A DNA stretch of 64,000 nt from Enterobacteriaceae bacterium RIT693 (GTDB taxonomy: Bacteria; Pseudomonadota; Gammaproteobacteria; Enterobacterales; Enterobacteriaceae), in the NCBI GenBank assembly GCA_009668225.1, contig WJYK01000006.1:186001-250000 (forward strand), written 5' to 3'. The notes beneath the pieces are model-generated. The model was not told the DNA's origin. It ran no database searches and was given only the letters and a program-made list of their open reading frames with translations. The translations under genes were made by a program, and so were the position numbers. Of the stretch, positions 1 through 8,571 are shown in pieces (the first letter of the stretch is position 1; each line of letters begins with the position of its first letter).

Positions 1-720
1 CGTAATACCGAGCAGGGAACCGTTGTTATCGAAGCGCATAAACCCTGCTGAGCTCGCGGTAGAGCCCGCAACAGAAGAGTCTTTGGTGAACACCTGCCAG
101 GTGTTATCCGCAGTTTTAACGTAGTAAAGGTCCATGCCGTGGGCGTTACCCTGGCTGTCAAATACGGTCACCGTCCCCTTCTTGTTGTAGCTATCCGATT
201 TAGTCGGATCGAAAGGCGTGGTGGTCGGCACCTTGTCGGTAGAATTCAGGTTGATCTGCTGGGACGCCGTGGTGGTGGATTTTGCCGCCATCAGGGTATT
301 TGGGATCGACAGGCCAACCGGGTTTGCGCCCTGCTGAATGGTTGGCGGGGTGCCGGTTGCCGGGTAACCGGTTAACTGCAGGCCCTGCATGTTCACCAGG
401 TTACGGTTTTCATCCAGCTTGAACTGCCCGTTACGGCTATAGAACACGGAGCCAGAGCTATCCACCAGGCGGAAGAAACCGTTCTGGCTGATAGCCACGT
501 CCAGGCCACGGCCGGTACCGGTCGTGGTACCGTCGCTAAAGTTCTGGGTCACACCCGCCACTTTAACGCCCAGGCCCACTTTAGAGCCCGCAAACATATC
601 GGCAAAAGAAACCGAGCCGGATTTAAAACCGTAGGTGGCGGAGTTGGCAATGTTGTTACCAATCACGTCCAGGTTGGTGGCCGCAGCATTCAAGCCGCTG
701 ACCGCTTGAGAAAACGCCAT
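1..720 (-). CDS. flgE: Flagellar hook protein FlgE (C-terminus beyond the left edge)
   Basis: Structural subunit of the flagellar hook, exported through the flagellar type III system and polymerised under the FlgD cap. The 240 codons present begin MAFSQAVSGLNAAATNLDVI and carry the N-terminal rod/hook motif (ANLDVIGNNIAN-like, Asn-rich, about residues 15-30) that forms the coiled inner core, then the FlgE/F/G-type region NGFFRLVDSSGSVFYSRNGQF near residues 80-100. The start at 720 has a ribosome site (AGGAG) just upstream. The gene lies 26 bp downstream of flgD in the same direction, the order seen in the flgBCDEFGHIJ operon. The remaining C-terminal part lies outside the window, so integrity cannot be judged. 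Confidence 0.97.
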   Translation of the reverse strand, partial: MAFSQAVSGLNAAATNLDVIGNNIANSATYGFKSGSVSFADMFAGSKVGLGVKVAGVTQNFSDGTTTGTGRGLDVAISQNGFFRLVDSSGSVFYSRNGQFKLDENRNLVNMQGLQLTGYPATGTPPTIQQGANPVGLSIPNTLMAAKSTTTASQQINLNSTDKVPTTTPFDPTKSDSYNKKGTVTVFDSQGNAHGMDLYYVKTADNTWQVFTKDSSVAGSTASSAGFMRFDNNGSLLGIT

Positions 721-746
721 GTCTTACTCCTGCTAAGGTTATAGGC

Positions 747-1445
747 TTAAATAATTTGCCTGATTGCATCGAGGGTCGTGGAACCGTAGGTTCCGAGATC
801 CAGCTTGGCACCGTCTTTGCTGTTAATGACGCCGTTCACCATGGCGAAGTTCAGTGGCTGAGCCACCAGCTGCGTCCCGCCGTTGGTGGCATTAATTGCC
901 ACAGTATAAGAACCGTCGGGTACGTTGGTGCCGTCATTGGCGCTGCCGTCCCAGGTGAAGGTATGTACCCCGGCACTGAGCCCGCCAATCTCAATGGTGC
1001 GGACCACTTTGCCGTCTTTATCGGAGATAGTTGCGGTGACTTTATCCGCCGCCTGCTGCAGCTCAACGCCAAACGGCGTGGTGCTGATGGTGTTGGTTTT
1101 TGAGTCCGTTCCCGCCAGCACTTTGTTGCCCGGGATCATGACGCCATGGCCAATCAGGGCACTCGCCTGCAGCGACTGGTTCTGGTTGAGCTGGCCGGAG
1201 ACCGAGCCCAGCGTAGTGTTCAGTTTTTCAATGCCGCTAACGGTACTGATTTGCGCAAGCTGCGTTGTCAGTTCGTTGTTTTGCATTGGATTTGTCGGAT
1301 CCTGGTTTTTTAACTGCGCAACCAGCAGGGTCAAAAAGCTGCCCTGCAGGTCCGCCGCGCTGTTGCCCGTCAGGCTGTTTTTTGACGCACCTGCAGTAGG
1401 ATCAACATTGTTAGTTGGATCGTTCATTTTGACTGCGATGGACAT
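747..1445 (-). CDS. flgD: Flagellar hook capping / assembly scaffold protein FlgD
   Basis: Scaffold that sits at the tip of the growing hook and lets FlgE subunits insert; it is discarded when the hook is complete. The 232-residue product has the family's N-terminal signature (FLTLLVAQLKNQDPTNP, about residues 37-53), followed by NNELTTQLAQISTVSGIE, and a C-terminal FlgD Ig-like/Tudor region with the motif HTFTWDG near residue 160. Length is essentially the same as E. coli FlgD. It lies 11 bp downstream of flgC in the flgBCDE operon, which is expected to be a FlhDC-activated class 2 operon. Confidence 0.97.
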   Translation of the reverse strand: MSIAVKMNDPTNNVDPTAGASKNSLTGNSAADLQGSFLTLLVAQLKNQDPTNPMQNNELTTQLAQISTVSGIEKLNTTLGSVSGQLNQNQSLQASALIGHGVMIPGNKVLAGTDSKTNTISTTPFGVELQQAADKVTATISDKDGKVVRTIEIGGLSAGVHTFTWDGSANDGTNVPDGSYTVAINATNGGTQLVAQPLNFAMVNGVINSKDGAKLDLGTYGSTTLDAIRQII

Positions 1446-1456
1446 ATAGGCTCCTG

Positions 1457-1861
1457 TTACTGACCGAGAGTGAGCGTTTTCATCATCATGCCCTTCACGG
1501 TATTGAGCACTTCGACGTTTGCCTGGTAGCTGCGGGAGGCGGACATGCTGTTCACCATTTCCCCGACAACATCTACGTTAGGCATACGCACGTAACCACG
1601 CGCGTCTGCAAGCGGGTTACCCGGCTGGAACACCAGCTTGTCCGGCGCATCGCTCTCCACCACGTTAGTCACTTTAACGCCACCGGTCGCAGCACCAGGC
1701 GCAGCATCAACCTGGAAAACGACCTGTTTTGCGCGGTAAGGCTGCCCGTCAGGTCCGGTGACGCTGTCGGCGTTAGCGAGGTTACTCGCCGCGACGTTCA
1801 TGCGTTTGGACTGGGCGGTCATTGCCGAACCGGCGATGTCGAAAATATTGAGTAAGGCCAT
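1457..1861 (-). CDS. flgC: Flagellar proximal rod protein FlgC
   Basis: Subunit of the proximal rod that crosses the periplasm between the MS ring and the distal rod. The product has 134 residues, exactly the E. coli length, with the flagellar rod N-terminal motif [14 protein letters not shown] (about residues 21-34) and the C-terminal heptad segment ([19 protein letters not shown]) that packs into the rod core. Three base pairs separate it from flgB, so the two are almost certainly translated from one message. Confidence 0.97.
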   Translation of the reverse strand: MALLNIFDIAGSAMTAQSKRMNVAASNLANADSVTGPDGQPYRAKQVVFQVDAAPGAATGGVKVTNVVESDAPDKLVFQPGNPLADARGYVRMPNVDVVGEMVNSMSASRSYQANVEVLNTVKGMMMKTLTLGQ

Positions 1862-1864
1862 CGA

Positions 1865-2275
1865 TTATCCCTGTAGCACCGACATCATGCTTTTGATTTG
1901 GCCGCCAATCACCGTGAGGTTAGTCTGGTAACCCAGGCTGTTATCGGCAAACTGCGTACGTTCGCGGTCCATATCAACGGTATTACCGTCCATTGCTGGC
2001 TGGTCAGGTACGCGGTAGAGGAGATCGAGCGACGGAGTGGAGTGGGTTTGTGCCGGAATATGGCGCGAGGAAGTCAGCGCAAGCGACATGCCGCCACCTT
2101 CAACGCGTCCGCGCTCCATCACTTTTTTCATTTCACTGGCAAAGTCGATATCGCGCGCCTGAAAGCCCGGCGTGTCGGCATTGGCGATATTCGCAGCCAG
2201 AATCTCTTGACGCTGGGCACGCAAGTTAAGCGCTTCTTGCTGAAATCGCAGTGCGGCGTCCAGTTTATCGAGCAT
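1865..2275 (-). CDS. flgB: Flagellar proximal rod protein FlgB
   Basis: First gene of the flgBCDE... operon, encoding a rod subunit. The start at 2275 ([18 protein letters not shown]) is chosen because it matches the family N-terminus and has GGAGGA seven bases upstream; an in-frame ATG at 2293 would add six residues but overlaps the ribosome site. The 136-residue product contains the rod motif [19 protein letters not shown] (about residues 26-44) and the [15 protein letters not shown] block near residue 100, both characteristic of FlgB. Divergent from flgA. Confidence 0.97.
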   Translation of the reverse strand: MLDKLDAALRFQQEALNLRAQRQEILAANIANADTPGFQARDIDFASEMKKVMERGRVEGGGMSLALTSSRHIPAQTHSTPSLDLLYRVPDQPAMDGNTVDMDRERTQFADNSLGYQTNLTVIGGQIKSMMSVLQG

Positions 2276-2348
2276 GCTTCCTCCATGGTCCATAGAATTA
2301 GGAATCGTCCGAAAGCTTAAAGCGCCTTACGCGTACGTGATGGGTGGA

Positions 2349-2380
2349 ATAAGCGCAAAATACGTCGCTATTTATCGCCT
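2349..2380. promoter_or_regulatory. Probable FlhDC binding region for divergent flgB / flgA promoters
   Basis: The 159-bp gap between the flgB and flgA starts holds AAGCGCAAAATACG followed by an inverted partner CGCTATTTATCGCC. FlhDC boxes in enterobacterial class 2 flagellar promoters are two such AAATA(A/G)CG-like half sites in inverted orientation. The match is by eye and the exact transcription starts are not assigned. Confidence 0.55.
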
Positions 2381-2434
2381 TGATCAAAACGGCTCACGGT
2401 TAAAATCACCGCAACCTGAGAATGGAGAAGCGCG

Positions 2435-3094
2435 ATGAGAAGCCTGAAAATCTGGAGCGGCGTAGCAAGTTTGCTGGTAAGCCAACTGGCCCTGGCGGGT
2501 GCGCTCGACCAACCGCTGACCCAGTATTTCCAGCAGCGGCTGGCGGGGATCAGCGATGACGTCAGCGTCAAGGTGAAAACCCCTGGAACCCAGCTTCCTG
2601 CCTGCCCTCTGCCCGAATTCTCAACGCCGGGAAATGCCAAACTGTGGGGAAGCGTGAGCGTGATGGCACGCTGCGGCAGCGACAAACGGTTTATCCAGGT
2701 TCAGGTGATTGCGACGGGTAACTATGTGGTCGCCATCCGGGCAATACCCCGCGGAGCAAGGATCGATGAGGCCAGCGTGCAGCTAAAAAGCGGCCGCCTT
2801 GACCAACTTCCGCCACGAACTATGATGGATATCGGCCAGGCCACCGATGCGGTGACGCTGCGGGACATAGCGCCCGGTCAGCCGGTAATTCAGTCGATGA
2901 TTCGACAGGCCTGGCGCGTAAAAGCCGGCCAGCAGGTTCAGGTTATTGCCTCCGGCGAAGGCTTTAGCGTCAACGGTGAAGGCAAGGCGCTGAACAACGC
3001 TGCGGTCACGCAAAATGCCCGCGTTCGAATGTCCTCAGGACAGGTGGTAAGCGGGACGGTTGATGCTGATGGGAATATTCTGATTAATCTATAA
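2435..3094 (+). CDS. flgA: Flagellar P-ring assembly chaperone FlgA
   Basis: Periplasmic chaperone that helps FlgI subunits assemble into the P ring around the rod. The 219-residue product (same length as E. coli) has a Sec signal peptide (about residues 1-21, hydrophobic core [13 protein letters not shown]), and a C-terminal SAF-type domain with [14 protein letters not shown] and the downstream [19 protein letters not shown] region. The start at 2435 is preceded by GGAG. Divergent from flgB, with shared FlhDC-type control region. Confidence 0.96.
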   Translation: MRSLKIWSGVASLLVSQLALAGALDQPLTQYFQQRLAGISDDVSVKVKTPGTQLPACPLPEFSTPGNAKLWGSVSVMARCGSDKRFIQVQVIATGNYVVAIRAIPRGARIDEASVQLKSGRLDQLPPRTMMDIGQATDAVTLRDIAPGQPVIQSMIRQAWRVKAGQQVQVIASGEGFSVNGEGKALNNAAVTQNARVRMSSGQVVSGTVDADGNILINL

Positions 3095-3100
3095 TCTTTT

Positions 3101-3127
3101 TAAAGATTCCGCGGCGACTGCCGATAG
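3101..3127 (+). promoter_or_regulatory. Sigma-28 (FliA) promoter of flgMN
   Basis: TAAA at 3101-3104, a 15-base spacer, and GCCGATAG at 3120-3127 match the flagellar class 3 consensus TAAA-N15-GCCGATAA in all but the last base. It lies 62 bp upstream of flgM and explains late expression of the anti-sigma factor. Confidence 0.85.
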
Positions 3128-3189
3128 TACTATCAATAAATAATACTGACTGGCTCTTACGCCGCGAGCCCCTCGATGAGGAGAGAACA

Positions 3190-3483
3190 ATGAGCATTGA
3201 TCGCACGTCGCCACTGAAACCGGTAAGCACCGTACAACCGCGTGAAACCAGCGATCCACAGGCGCTGAAAAGCCGTCTGGAAAAATCGACAACCGCCAAC
3301 AGCACCAGCGTAAAATTAAGCGATGCGCAGGCTAAATTAATGCAGCCGGGAACCAGCGATATCAACATGGATCGTGTTGAAGCGCTGAAGACGGCTATTC
3401 GTAACGGTGACCTGAAGATGGATACCGGCAAGATCGCCGATGCGCTGATCCAGGAAGCCCAAAGCTATTTGTCGAGTAAATAA
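3190..3483 (+). CDS. flgM: Anti-sigma-28 factor FlgM
   Basis: Binds and holds sigma-28 (FliA) inactive until the hook is finished, when FlgM is exported. The 97-residue product starts [19 protein letters not shown], the typical disordered N-terminus, and ends in the sigma-binding helices ([19 protein letters not shown], about residues 71-89). Length equals E. coli FlgM. GAGGAGAGAA upstream supplies the ribosome site. Two bases separate its stop from flgN, and a sigma-28 promoter lies directly upstream. Confidence 0.97.
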   Translation: MSIDRTSPLKPVSTVQPRETSDPQALKSRLEKSTTANSTSVKLSDAQAKLMQPGTSDINMDRVEALKTAIRNGDLKMDTGKIADALIQEAQSYLSSK

Positions 3484-3485
3484 CG

Positions 3486-3911
3486 GTGAGTCGTCTGTTA
3501 GAAGTGCTGGACCAAATGACCGCGGTACTGAATTCACTGAAAGAGGTGATGGATGCCGAACAGCTGCAGCTTTCCGCAGGCCAGATAAACAGCAATGCGC
3601 TGCAACGTATAACTGAAGATAAAAGCTCGCTGCTGGCAACCCTGGATTACCTGGAACAGCAGCGACGTGCGGAGCAAAATTCGGGAGCGGTAACCAGCAT
3701 CGATGTCAACCAGCGCTGGCAGACGATTACGCAAAAAACCCTGCATTTGCGGGATATTAACCAGCACAATGGTTGGCTACTTGAAGACCAGATGGCCCGT
3801 AATGAGCAGGCGCTTGCCGTATTAAAACCGCATCAGGCACCGGACTTCTATGGTGCCGACGGGCAGGCAACGTCGCAGGCGAACCGCGGCGGTAAAAAAA
3901 TCACTATCTGA
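3486..3911 (+). CDS. flgN: Type III export chaperone FlgN
   Basis: Cytosolic chaperone for the hook-filament junction proteins FlgK and FlgL, and in Salmonella a translational activator of flgM. The 141-residue product begins at a GTG codon (MSRLLEVLDQMTAVLNSL), two bases after the flgM stop, so translation is probably coupled. It is mostly helical, with ITEDKSSLLATLDYLEQQRR in the middle and the family C-terminus ending GGKKITI. Co-transcribed with flgM from the sigma-28 promoter, and possibly from flgA. Confidence 0.95.
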   Translation: MSRLLEVLDQMTAVLNSLKEVMDAEQLQLSAGQINSNALQRITEDKSSLLATLDYLEQQRRAEQNSGAVTSIDVNQRWQTITQKTLHLRDINQHNGWLLEDQMARNEQALAVLKPHQAPDFYGADGQATSQANRGGKKITI

Positions 3912-3930
3912 TTTTCCCACCAGATGAAAA

Positions 3931-3960
3931 CTGCTGGTCAACGCTCTCCTTGACCAGCAG
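3931..3960. terminator. Hairpin between convergent flgN and cold-shock gene
   Basis: Eleven-base perfect stem CTGCTGGTCAA (3931-3941) with TTGACCAGCAG (3950-3960) and an 8-base loop, placed exactly between the convergent stops. There is no long T run on either side, so it may be a weak or bidirectional terminator. Confidence 0.6.
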
Positions 3961-3965
3961 ATCGT

Positions 3966-4448
3966 TTATTTCAGCGATTTCAACACTTTTACCGTAGCCT
4001 CAATATCAATCTCATCCTCTGAGAAGAGATGCGTTTCGCCCTGGAATGTGGTCACGGCCAGTTTTTTCACCGTGCGCATTTCGCCCTCTTTTTTCTCTGC
4101 CTTCGGGCGAATGCTGTTCATCAGCAGGCCAACCGACAGCACCGCATTTTCTTTATCGATCTTGCCGTCAGCAGGCTGCTCTTCGCTGTACACCACGAAA
4201 GATTTGATCGAGGTGATTTTAAGACGCTCTCCCGCAATAAAGAGATGCTTGCTCTCCGGCTCAACCTTGACAGCAAAGGCCGACAGGCCTTTATTATTGG
4301 TTCCCGGCTCGAAGGTCACCGACGCATCCTTTTTGATAAGCTCCGGGTTGGCGACTTTAATCACATGGAAGTAACGGTTCTCGCCGTTTTCATCTTTGAT
4401 AAATCCGAAGCCCTTGTCTTCGAACCAGGTTGTGATTATTCCTCTCAT
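3966..4448 (-). CDS. Cold-shock-domain protein with C-terminal extension
   Basis: The first 65 residues form an S1-like cold-shock domain: MRGIITTWFEDKGFGFIKDE carries the RNP-1 motif (KGFGFI), and NRYFHV carries RNP-2-like aromatic residues for nucleic acid stacking. The remaining 95 residues are not a second CSD; they contain LFIAGERLKITSIKSFVVY, a Lys/Glu-rich linker and a C-terminal acidic segment (LFSEDEIDIEATVKVL). It probably binds single-stranded RNA or DNA; no specific function is known to me. It is not present between flgN and murJ in E. coli. Single-gene unit convergent with flgN, divergent from nothing nearby on its 5' side (murJ lies downstream in the same orientation upstream of it). 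Confidence 0.85.
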   Translation of the reverse strand: MRGIITTWFEDKGFGFIKDENGENRYFHVIKVANPELIKKDASVTFEPGTNNKGLSAFAVKVEPESKHLFIAGERLKITSIKSFVVYSEEQPADGKIDKENAVLSVGLLMNSIRPKAEKKEGEMRTVKKLAVTTFQGETHLFSEDEIDIEATVKVLKSLK

Positions 4449-4526
4449 CGCTCTGTCACCTAATTAACCTTTCAACATATAAAGAATAGGGCGGCCTGAC
4501 GAAAGCGTCATCCACCCAGAAAAAAA

Positions 4527-6062
4527 TCAAAGCGTGCGGCGGGCGAAATCTTTCAGCCTGAAGCCCAGCAGCAGCAGCGTCGCAAAATAGGCGACAACGC
4601 CCGCAACGACAACAGCCATCAGCCGTAGCAATCGGTAAGGCATATTACCTAAGTCCCAGGCCGGCATGACGTACATCAGCCCAACCAGCACCGCAGACAT
4701 CACCAGCACCGCCGCCACCAGGCGCAGCAGGAATGGCGTCCAGCCTGCCTGCGGCTGGAAGATATCCTGCTTGCGTAGCTGCCAGTAAAGCAGCGAGGCG
4801 TTAATGCAGGCGCCCAGACCAATCGACAGCGAAAGCCCGGCATGTTTCAGTGGGCCGATAAACGCCAGGTTCATTAGCTGCGTCAAAATCAGCGTCACGA
4901 TGGCTATCTTAACCGGCGTTTTAATGTCCTGGCGGGAATAGAAACCCGGCGCCAGCACTTTCACCACGATAAGCCCCATCAGGCCGACCGAGTACGCAAC
5001 CAGCGCACGCTGGGTCATCAGGGCATCAAAAGCAGAAAACTTGCCGTACTGGAACAAAGAAACGGTCAGCGGTTTGGCCAGAATACCCAGCGCTACGGCG
5101 CTCGGCAGCGCCAGCAGGAAGCAGAGACGCAGCCCCCAGTCCATCAGGCGGGAGTATTCATCGTGGTTGCCGGTGGCAAAGCTCTTCGCCAGCGACGGCA
5201 ATAAAATGGTGCCCAACGCCACGCCCAGCACCCCGGACGGGAACTCCATCAGGCGGTCAGCATAGTACATCCAGGAGACCGAGCCGGACACCAGGAAAGA
5301 GGCAAAAATGGTATTGATGATCAGCGAAATCTGGCTGACGGAAACGCCGAGAATAGCCGGCCCCATCTGCTTGATAACCCGCATCGCGCCCGCATCTTTA
5401 AAGCTGATACGCGGTAGCACCAGCATACCGATTTTCTTCAGGTGCGGCAGCTGATAGGCCAGCTGCAGAACGCCGCCCACCGTCACCGCCCAGGCCAACG
5501 CCAGAATCGGCGGGTTAAAGTGCGGCGCGGCAAACAGCGCAAAACCAATCATACTGAGATTGAGGAACGTCGGGGCAAACGCCGGAACCGAGAAACGGTT
5601 CCAGGTATTAAGAATGGCCCCCACCAGCGACGCCAGCGAAATCAGCAAAATATACGGGAAGGTAATGCGCAGCAGACTCGAGGTCAGCGCAAATTTATCC
5701 GCAGTGTCGGCAAAGCCCGGCGCGGTAACCAGAATAACCCATGGTGCAGCGAGCATGCCGAGTACGGTGACCAGCGCCAGTGCCAGGGTCAAAAGCCCCG
5801 ATACATAGGAGACAAAAACGCGCGTTGCATCTTCACCCTGCTTACTCTTGTATTCAGCAAGAATCGGTACAAAAGCCTGGGAGAAAGCGCCCTCGGCAAA
5901 TATACGGCGAAGCAGGTTCGGCAGCTTAAACGCCACGAAGAAGGCGTCCGTCGCCATTCCTGCCCCAAATACCCTCGCCACAATAGCGTCGCGCGCAAAG
6001 CCAAGCACGCGGGAAAACATGGTCATCGAGCTGACGGCCGCCAGCGATTTTAATAGGTTCAT
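4527..6062 (-). CDS. murJ: Lipid II flippase MurJ (MviN)
   Basis: Essential inner-membrane MOP-superfamily transporter that moves lipid II across the cytoplasmic membrane for peptidoglycan synthesis. The 511-residue product has the family N-terminus ([20 protein letters not shown]) and 14 predicted membrane helices. Arg and Asp residues needed in E. coli MurJ can be seen in the first helices ([19 protein letters not shown], about residues 18-36). Length is identical to E. coli MurJ. It precedes flgN in E. coli as well, here separated by the cold-shock gene. Confidence 0.97.
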   Translation of the reverse strand: MNLLKSLAAVSSMTMFSRVLGFARDAIVARVFGAGMATDAFFVAFKLPNLLRRIFAEGAFSQAFVPILAEYKSKQGEDATRVFVSYVSGLLTLALALVTVLGMLAAPWVILVTAPGFADTADKFALTSSLLRITFPYILLISLASLVGAILNTWNRFSVPAFAPTFLNLSMIGFALFAAPHFNPPILALAWAVTVGGVLQLAYQLPHLKKIGMLVLPRISFKDAGAMRVIKQMGPAILGVSVSQISLIINTIFASFLVSGSVSWMYYADRLMEFPSGVLGVALGTILLPSLAKSFATGNHDEYSRLMDWGLRLCFLLALPSAVALGILAKPLTVSLFQYGKFSAFDALMTQRALVAYSVGLMGLIVVKVLAPGFYSRQDIKTPVKIAIVTLILTQLMNLAFIGPLKHAGLSLSIGLGACINASLLYWQLRKQDIFQPQAGWTPFLLRLVAAVLVMSAVLVGLMYVMPAWDLGNMPYRLLRLMAVVVAGVVAYFATLLLLGFRLKDFARRTL

Positions 6063-6083
6063 TTATTCTGTTATTCCACAAAC

Positions 6084-6110
6084 ATGAACGCCTGCAATGC
6101 AGGCGTTCAT
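6084..6110. terminator. Perfect 27-base hairpin between mviM and murJ
   Basis: ATGAACGCCTGC (6084-6095) pairs with GCAGGCGTTCAT (6099-6110) around a 3-base loop. It sits between the mviM stop and the murJ start on the minus strand. No T run follows, so it may be a pause, a processing site or a weak terminator between mviM and murJ. Confidence 0.5.
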
Positions 6111-6175
6111 GGATGATGACAAGTCGGCATAGTCTACCGATACCGCGCCGAATTGCTACCGTGATCTGTTTCAGC

Positions 6176-7099
6176 TTATTCAATGATCGCCTCGCGCCAG
6201 AGCTTCTCCACGACGCGCTGCGCCAGCAGAGCCTGTTCACCGGACGTTTCAGGAACCGTCTGATTCGCCACGCAGTCGATAAAGTGACGAGCGCAGCCTG
6301 CAAAGCCGCGCTGTTCCAGCGTTGTTTGCCAGCCGGGAATCGGCTGCTCTATCACCCCTGCTCCGCACTCTTCACGCCACTGACGCATGTCGGTCACTTC
6401 ATAAAGCCCGCCGTCGGTCACCGCCTGAACCCACTCACGCTGGCTTCCGGCCCGACGATGCATGCTGGTCGTTACGGTCAGGTTGCCCTGGCTGAAATGG
6501 TGCTCGGCATACAGCATCTGCCCCAGCTCGTTGGTGTGCAGCGTACCGCTTTGCAGCTGGGCGGAACCGCCGCCAAGCCACAGCGCCGTATCCACCACGT
6601 GAAGGTAATCATCGAGCAGCGTAAAGCGCAGATCGTTAGGGCCAACGCTATCGCTGCGATGTTTATCCATGCGCAGGGACGCTCCGGTGGAGAGTTTTGC
6701 CTTTAGCTGCTGGTAGCGCGGCGCAAAACGACGGTTGAACCCGACCATCAGGGTGCGTTTTTTTCGCTCCGCAAGCTCCACCAGCCTCTCGGCATCGGCC
6801 AGATTTTCCGCTAAGGGTTTATCCACGCAGACGTTAACGCCAGCGTTGAGCAGCGCATTCACCACCGCAAAGTGCGAGCGGGTGGCGCTATGAACAAATA
6901 CGGCATCGCACTGGGCCGCCAGGTTGCTCAGCGAGTCGACATAGGGAATTCGCCAGGTTTCACAAACCGGCAGCGCCTTCGCTTTGGTTGGCGAAAATGC
7001 GCCAACCAGCGACCAGTCGCTTGATGCGCCAAGAACCGGCAGCCAGGCTTTCTGCGCTATACCGCCCAGCCCCACCACGCCAATGCGTAATTTAGTCAT
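6176..7099 (-). CDS. mviM: Gfo/Idh/MocA-family oxidoreductase MviM
   Basis: Probable NAD(P)-dependent dehydrogenase of unknown substrate. The N-terminal Rossmann motif IGVVGLGGIAQKAWLPV (about residues 5-21) and the Gfo/Idh catalytic-region motif CVDKPLAENLADAERLVELA (about residues 90-109) with the lysine of the EKP-like motif are visible; the C-terminal alpha/beta domain follows. 307 residues, same as E. coli MviM. The start at 7099 fits E. coli; an ATG immediately upstream at 7102 overlaps the yceH stop and would add one Met. Confidence 0.93.
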   Translation of the reverse strand: MTKLRIGVVGLGGIAQKAWLPVLGASSDWSLVGAFSPTKAKALPVCETWRIPYVDSLSNLAAQCDAVFVHSATRSHFAVVNALLNAGVNVCVDKPLAENLADAERLVELAERKKRTLMVGFNRRFAPRYQQLKAKLSTGASLRMDKHRSDSVGPNDLRFTLLDDYLHVVDTALWLGGGSAQLQSGTLHTNELGQMLYAEHHFSQGNLTVTTSMHRRAGSQREWVQAVTDGGLYEVTDMRQWREECGAGVIEQPIPGWQTTLEQRGFAGCARHFIDCVANQTVPETSGEQALLAQRVVEKLWREAIIE

Positions 7100-7101
7100 C
7101 A

Positions 7102-7749
7102 TTAGTCTCCCAGATGCGCAAGCAGGGAACCCAGCCGCTGTTTAAGCTCGGCAACTTCTGCCTCCAGCGCGTCCACTCTCGCATTGAGCGAGTCTGAAAC
7201 CGGGATTACGCTTTGCTCTGTCATCGCAGAAAAATCAACCTCACCGCTAAAGAGATGCATATAACGGCTTTCACGTTTACCCGGCTCGCGCGGCAGACGT
7301 ACAACAAACGGCCCGTCGTCACGACCCGCGAGCCCTTCCAGCGTAGCTTCTACCTGCGCCATATCGGTGAACTCAAACATTCTCCCGGCACGGCTGCGCA
7401 GCTCACCCGGCGTTTGTGCGCCACGCAGCAGTAATGTGGTGATAACCGCTACTTCTGCCGGCGTCAGTTTCAACTGACCAAACTCTGAGTTGCAAAAGCG
7501 CTGTTCGTATTTGGTCACGCGGTTGCCAAACCCGCTGACGGTGCGCAGATAATGATTTTTCACCAGCGTATCCAGCGTGTCCTGGACGTCGTGCTCTTTC
7601 AGCTCCATCACCGGTTCACGGTTGGTTTTCTGGTTGCAGGCGGTGACTACGCCGTTGACCGACATGGGATACTGCTCTGGCGTCGTGATTTGCTTTTCCA
7701 GCAGGCTGCCAATCACGCGCGCTTCAACCGCCGTTAACTGATATTTCAT
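7102..7749 (-). CDS. yceH: YceH, DUF480 winged-helix protein
   Basis: Conserved protein of unknown role. The 215-residue product has the DUF480 N-terminus ([20 protein letters not shown]) and two winged-helix-like repeats (about residues 5-80 and 90-165), followed by a C-terminal leucine-zipper-like coil ([20 protein letters not shown], about residues 186-205). Its stop overlaps the mviM start region (TAATG), and it starts three bases after the rimJ stop, suggesting a rimJ-yceH-mviM transcription unit. Confidence 0.93.
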   Translation of the reverse strand: MKYQLTAVEARVIGSLLEKQITTPEQYPMSVNGVVTACNQKTNREPVMELKEHDVQDTLDTLVKNHYLRTVSGFGNRVTKYEQRFCNSEFGQLKLTPAEVAVITTLLLRGAQTPGELRSRAGRMFEFTDMAQVEATLEGLAGRDDGPFVVRLPREPGKRESRYMHLFSGEVDFSAMTEQSVIPVSDSLNARVDALEAEVAELKQRLGSLLAHLGD

Positions 7750-7751
7750 TT

Positions 7752-8342
7752 TTAAACTCCACGACCTGGGGTCCAGTCTTTATTGACAAGCGCGGTCAGA
7801 ACGTGGTCCCGCCATACGCCGTCAATAAGCAAATAATCCTTTGCGTACCCTTCTTTTTCGAAGCCAAGACGCGCCAGCAAGTCGCCGCTTCGCTGATTGT
7901 GCGGCATATAGTTGGCCATAATGCGATGCACATTCTGGCTACGTTGCATGTAGCGAATAGCGCTGGTCAGCGCCTCATGCATTAACCCCTGCCCCTGCCA
8001 CTTTTCAGCGATGGAGTAACCGAGGTAGCAAGCATGGAACGAACCGCGCACGACGTTGGAAAAGTTGGCCACGCCGATGACTTCTTTTTCTTCCGGATCG
8101 AGTAGCACAAAGTAGTACGCACTGCCCTGCTTGTGCATTTCATTGATCATGCCAAGCCTTGCCTGCCAGCCTGACGGGTAGCAGTAGCTTTCATCCCGAA
8201 TGGGTTCCCAGGGTTTCAGAAATTGGCGATTTTCGGCGTAGTAATCCGCCATACGCCAGGCATCTCGCTCATAAACCAGACGCACCACCAGTCTGTCGGT
8301 CACCAGGCGAACTTTCGGTGCATTATTGCGGTAGCCAAACAT
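7752..8342 (-). CDS. rimJ: Ribosomal protein uS5 N-alanine acetyltransferase RimJ
   Basis: GNAT acetyltransferase that acetylates the N-terminus of ribosomal protein S5. The 196-residue product matches E. coli RimJ along its whole length, including [19 protein letters not shown] near the N-terminus and the acetyl-CoA binding motif A region ([14 protein letters not shown], about residues 112-125) with the Q/R-x-x-G-x-G/A pattern. It is the first gene of the minus-strand rimJ-yceH-mviM unit and divergent from mdtH. Confidence 0.97.
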   Translation of the reverse strand: MFGYRNNAPKVRLVTDRLVVRLVYERDAWRMADYYAENRQFLKPWEPIRDESYCYPSGWQARLGMINEMHKQGSAYYFVLLDPEEKEVIGVANFSNVVRGSFHACYLGYSIAEKWQGQGLMHEALTSAIRYMQRSQNVHRIMANYMPHNQRSGDLLARLGFEKEGYAKDYLLIDGVWRDHVLTALVNKDWTPGRGV

Positions 8343-8571
8343 GTTTATCCCACTCCTTCATCCCGGTTCACGGGGCTCATCTTGTTACTATACCTGTGCC
8401 TGGCCGCCGTGTGAAAACAACAACATGAAGCAACATCACTTTTTTCGATTAGAGCCTTGAATCAAACTCGTTGAACGATAAAAAAATATTGTCCTGCGCC
8501 GTGTGTCAAAAGCCCGGGCAGCAGGCGAGAATAAGTACTTGTCGCGTTTAATGAAGTTCCCTGGAGGGGAG

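Noticed and set aside
5442-6053. 203-codon plus-strand ORF within murJ
   Set aside because: Antisense to the well-supported murJ; Arg/Gln-rich, no domain.
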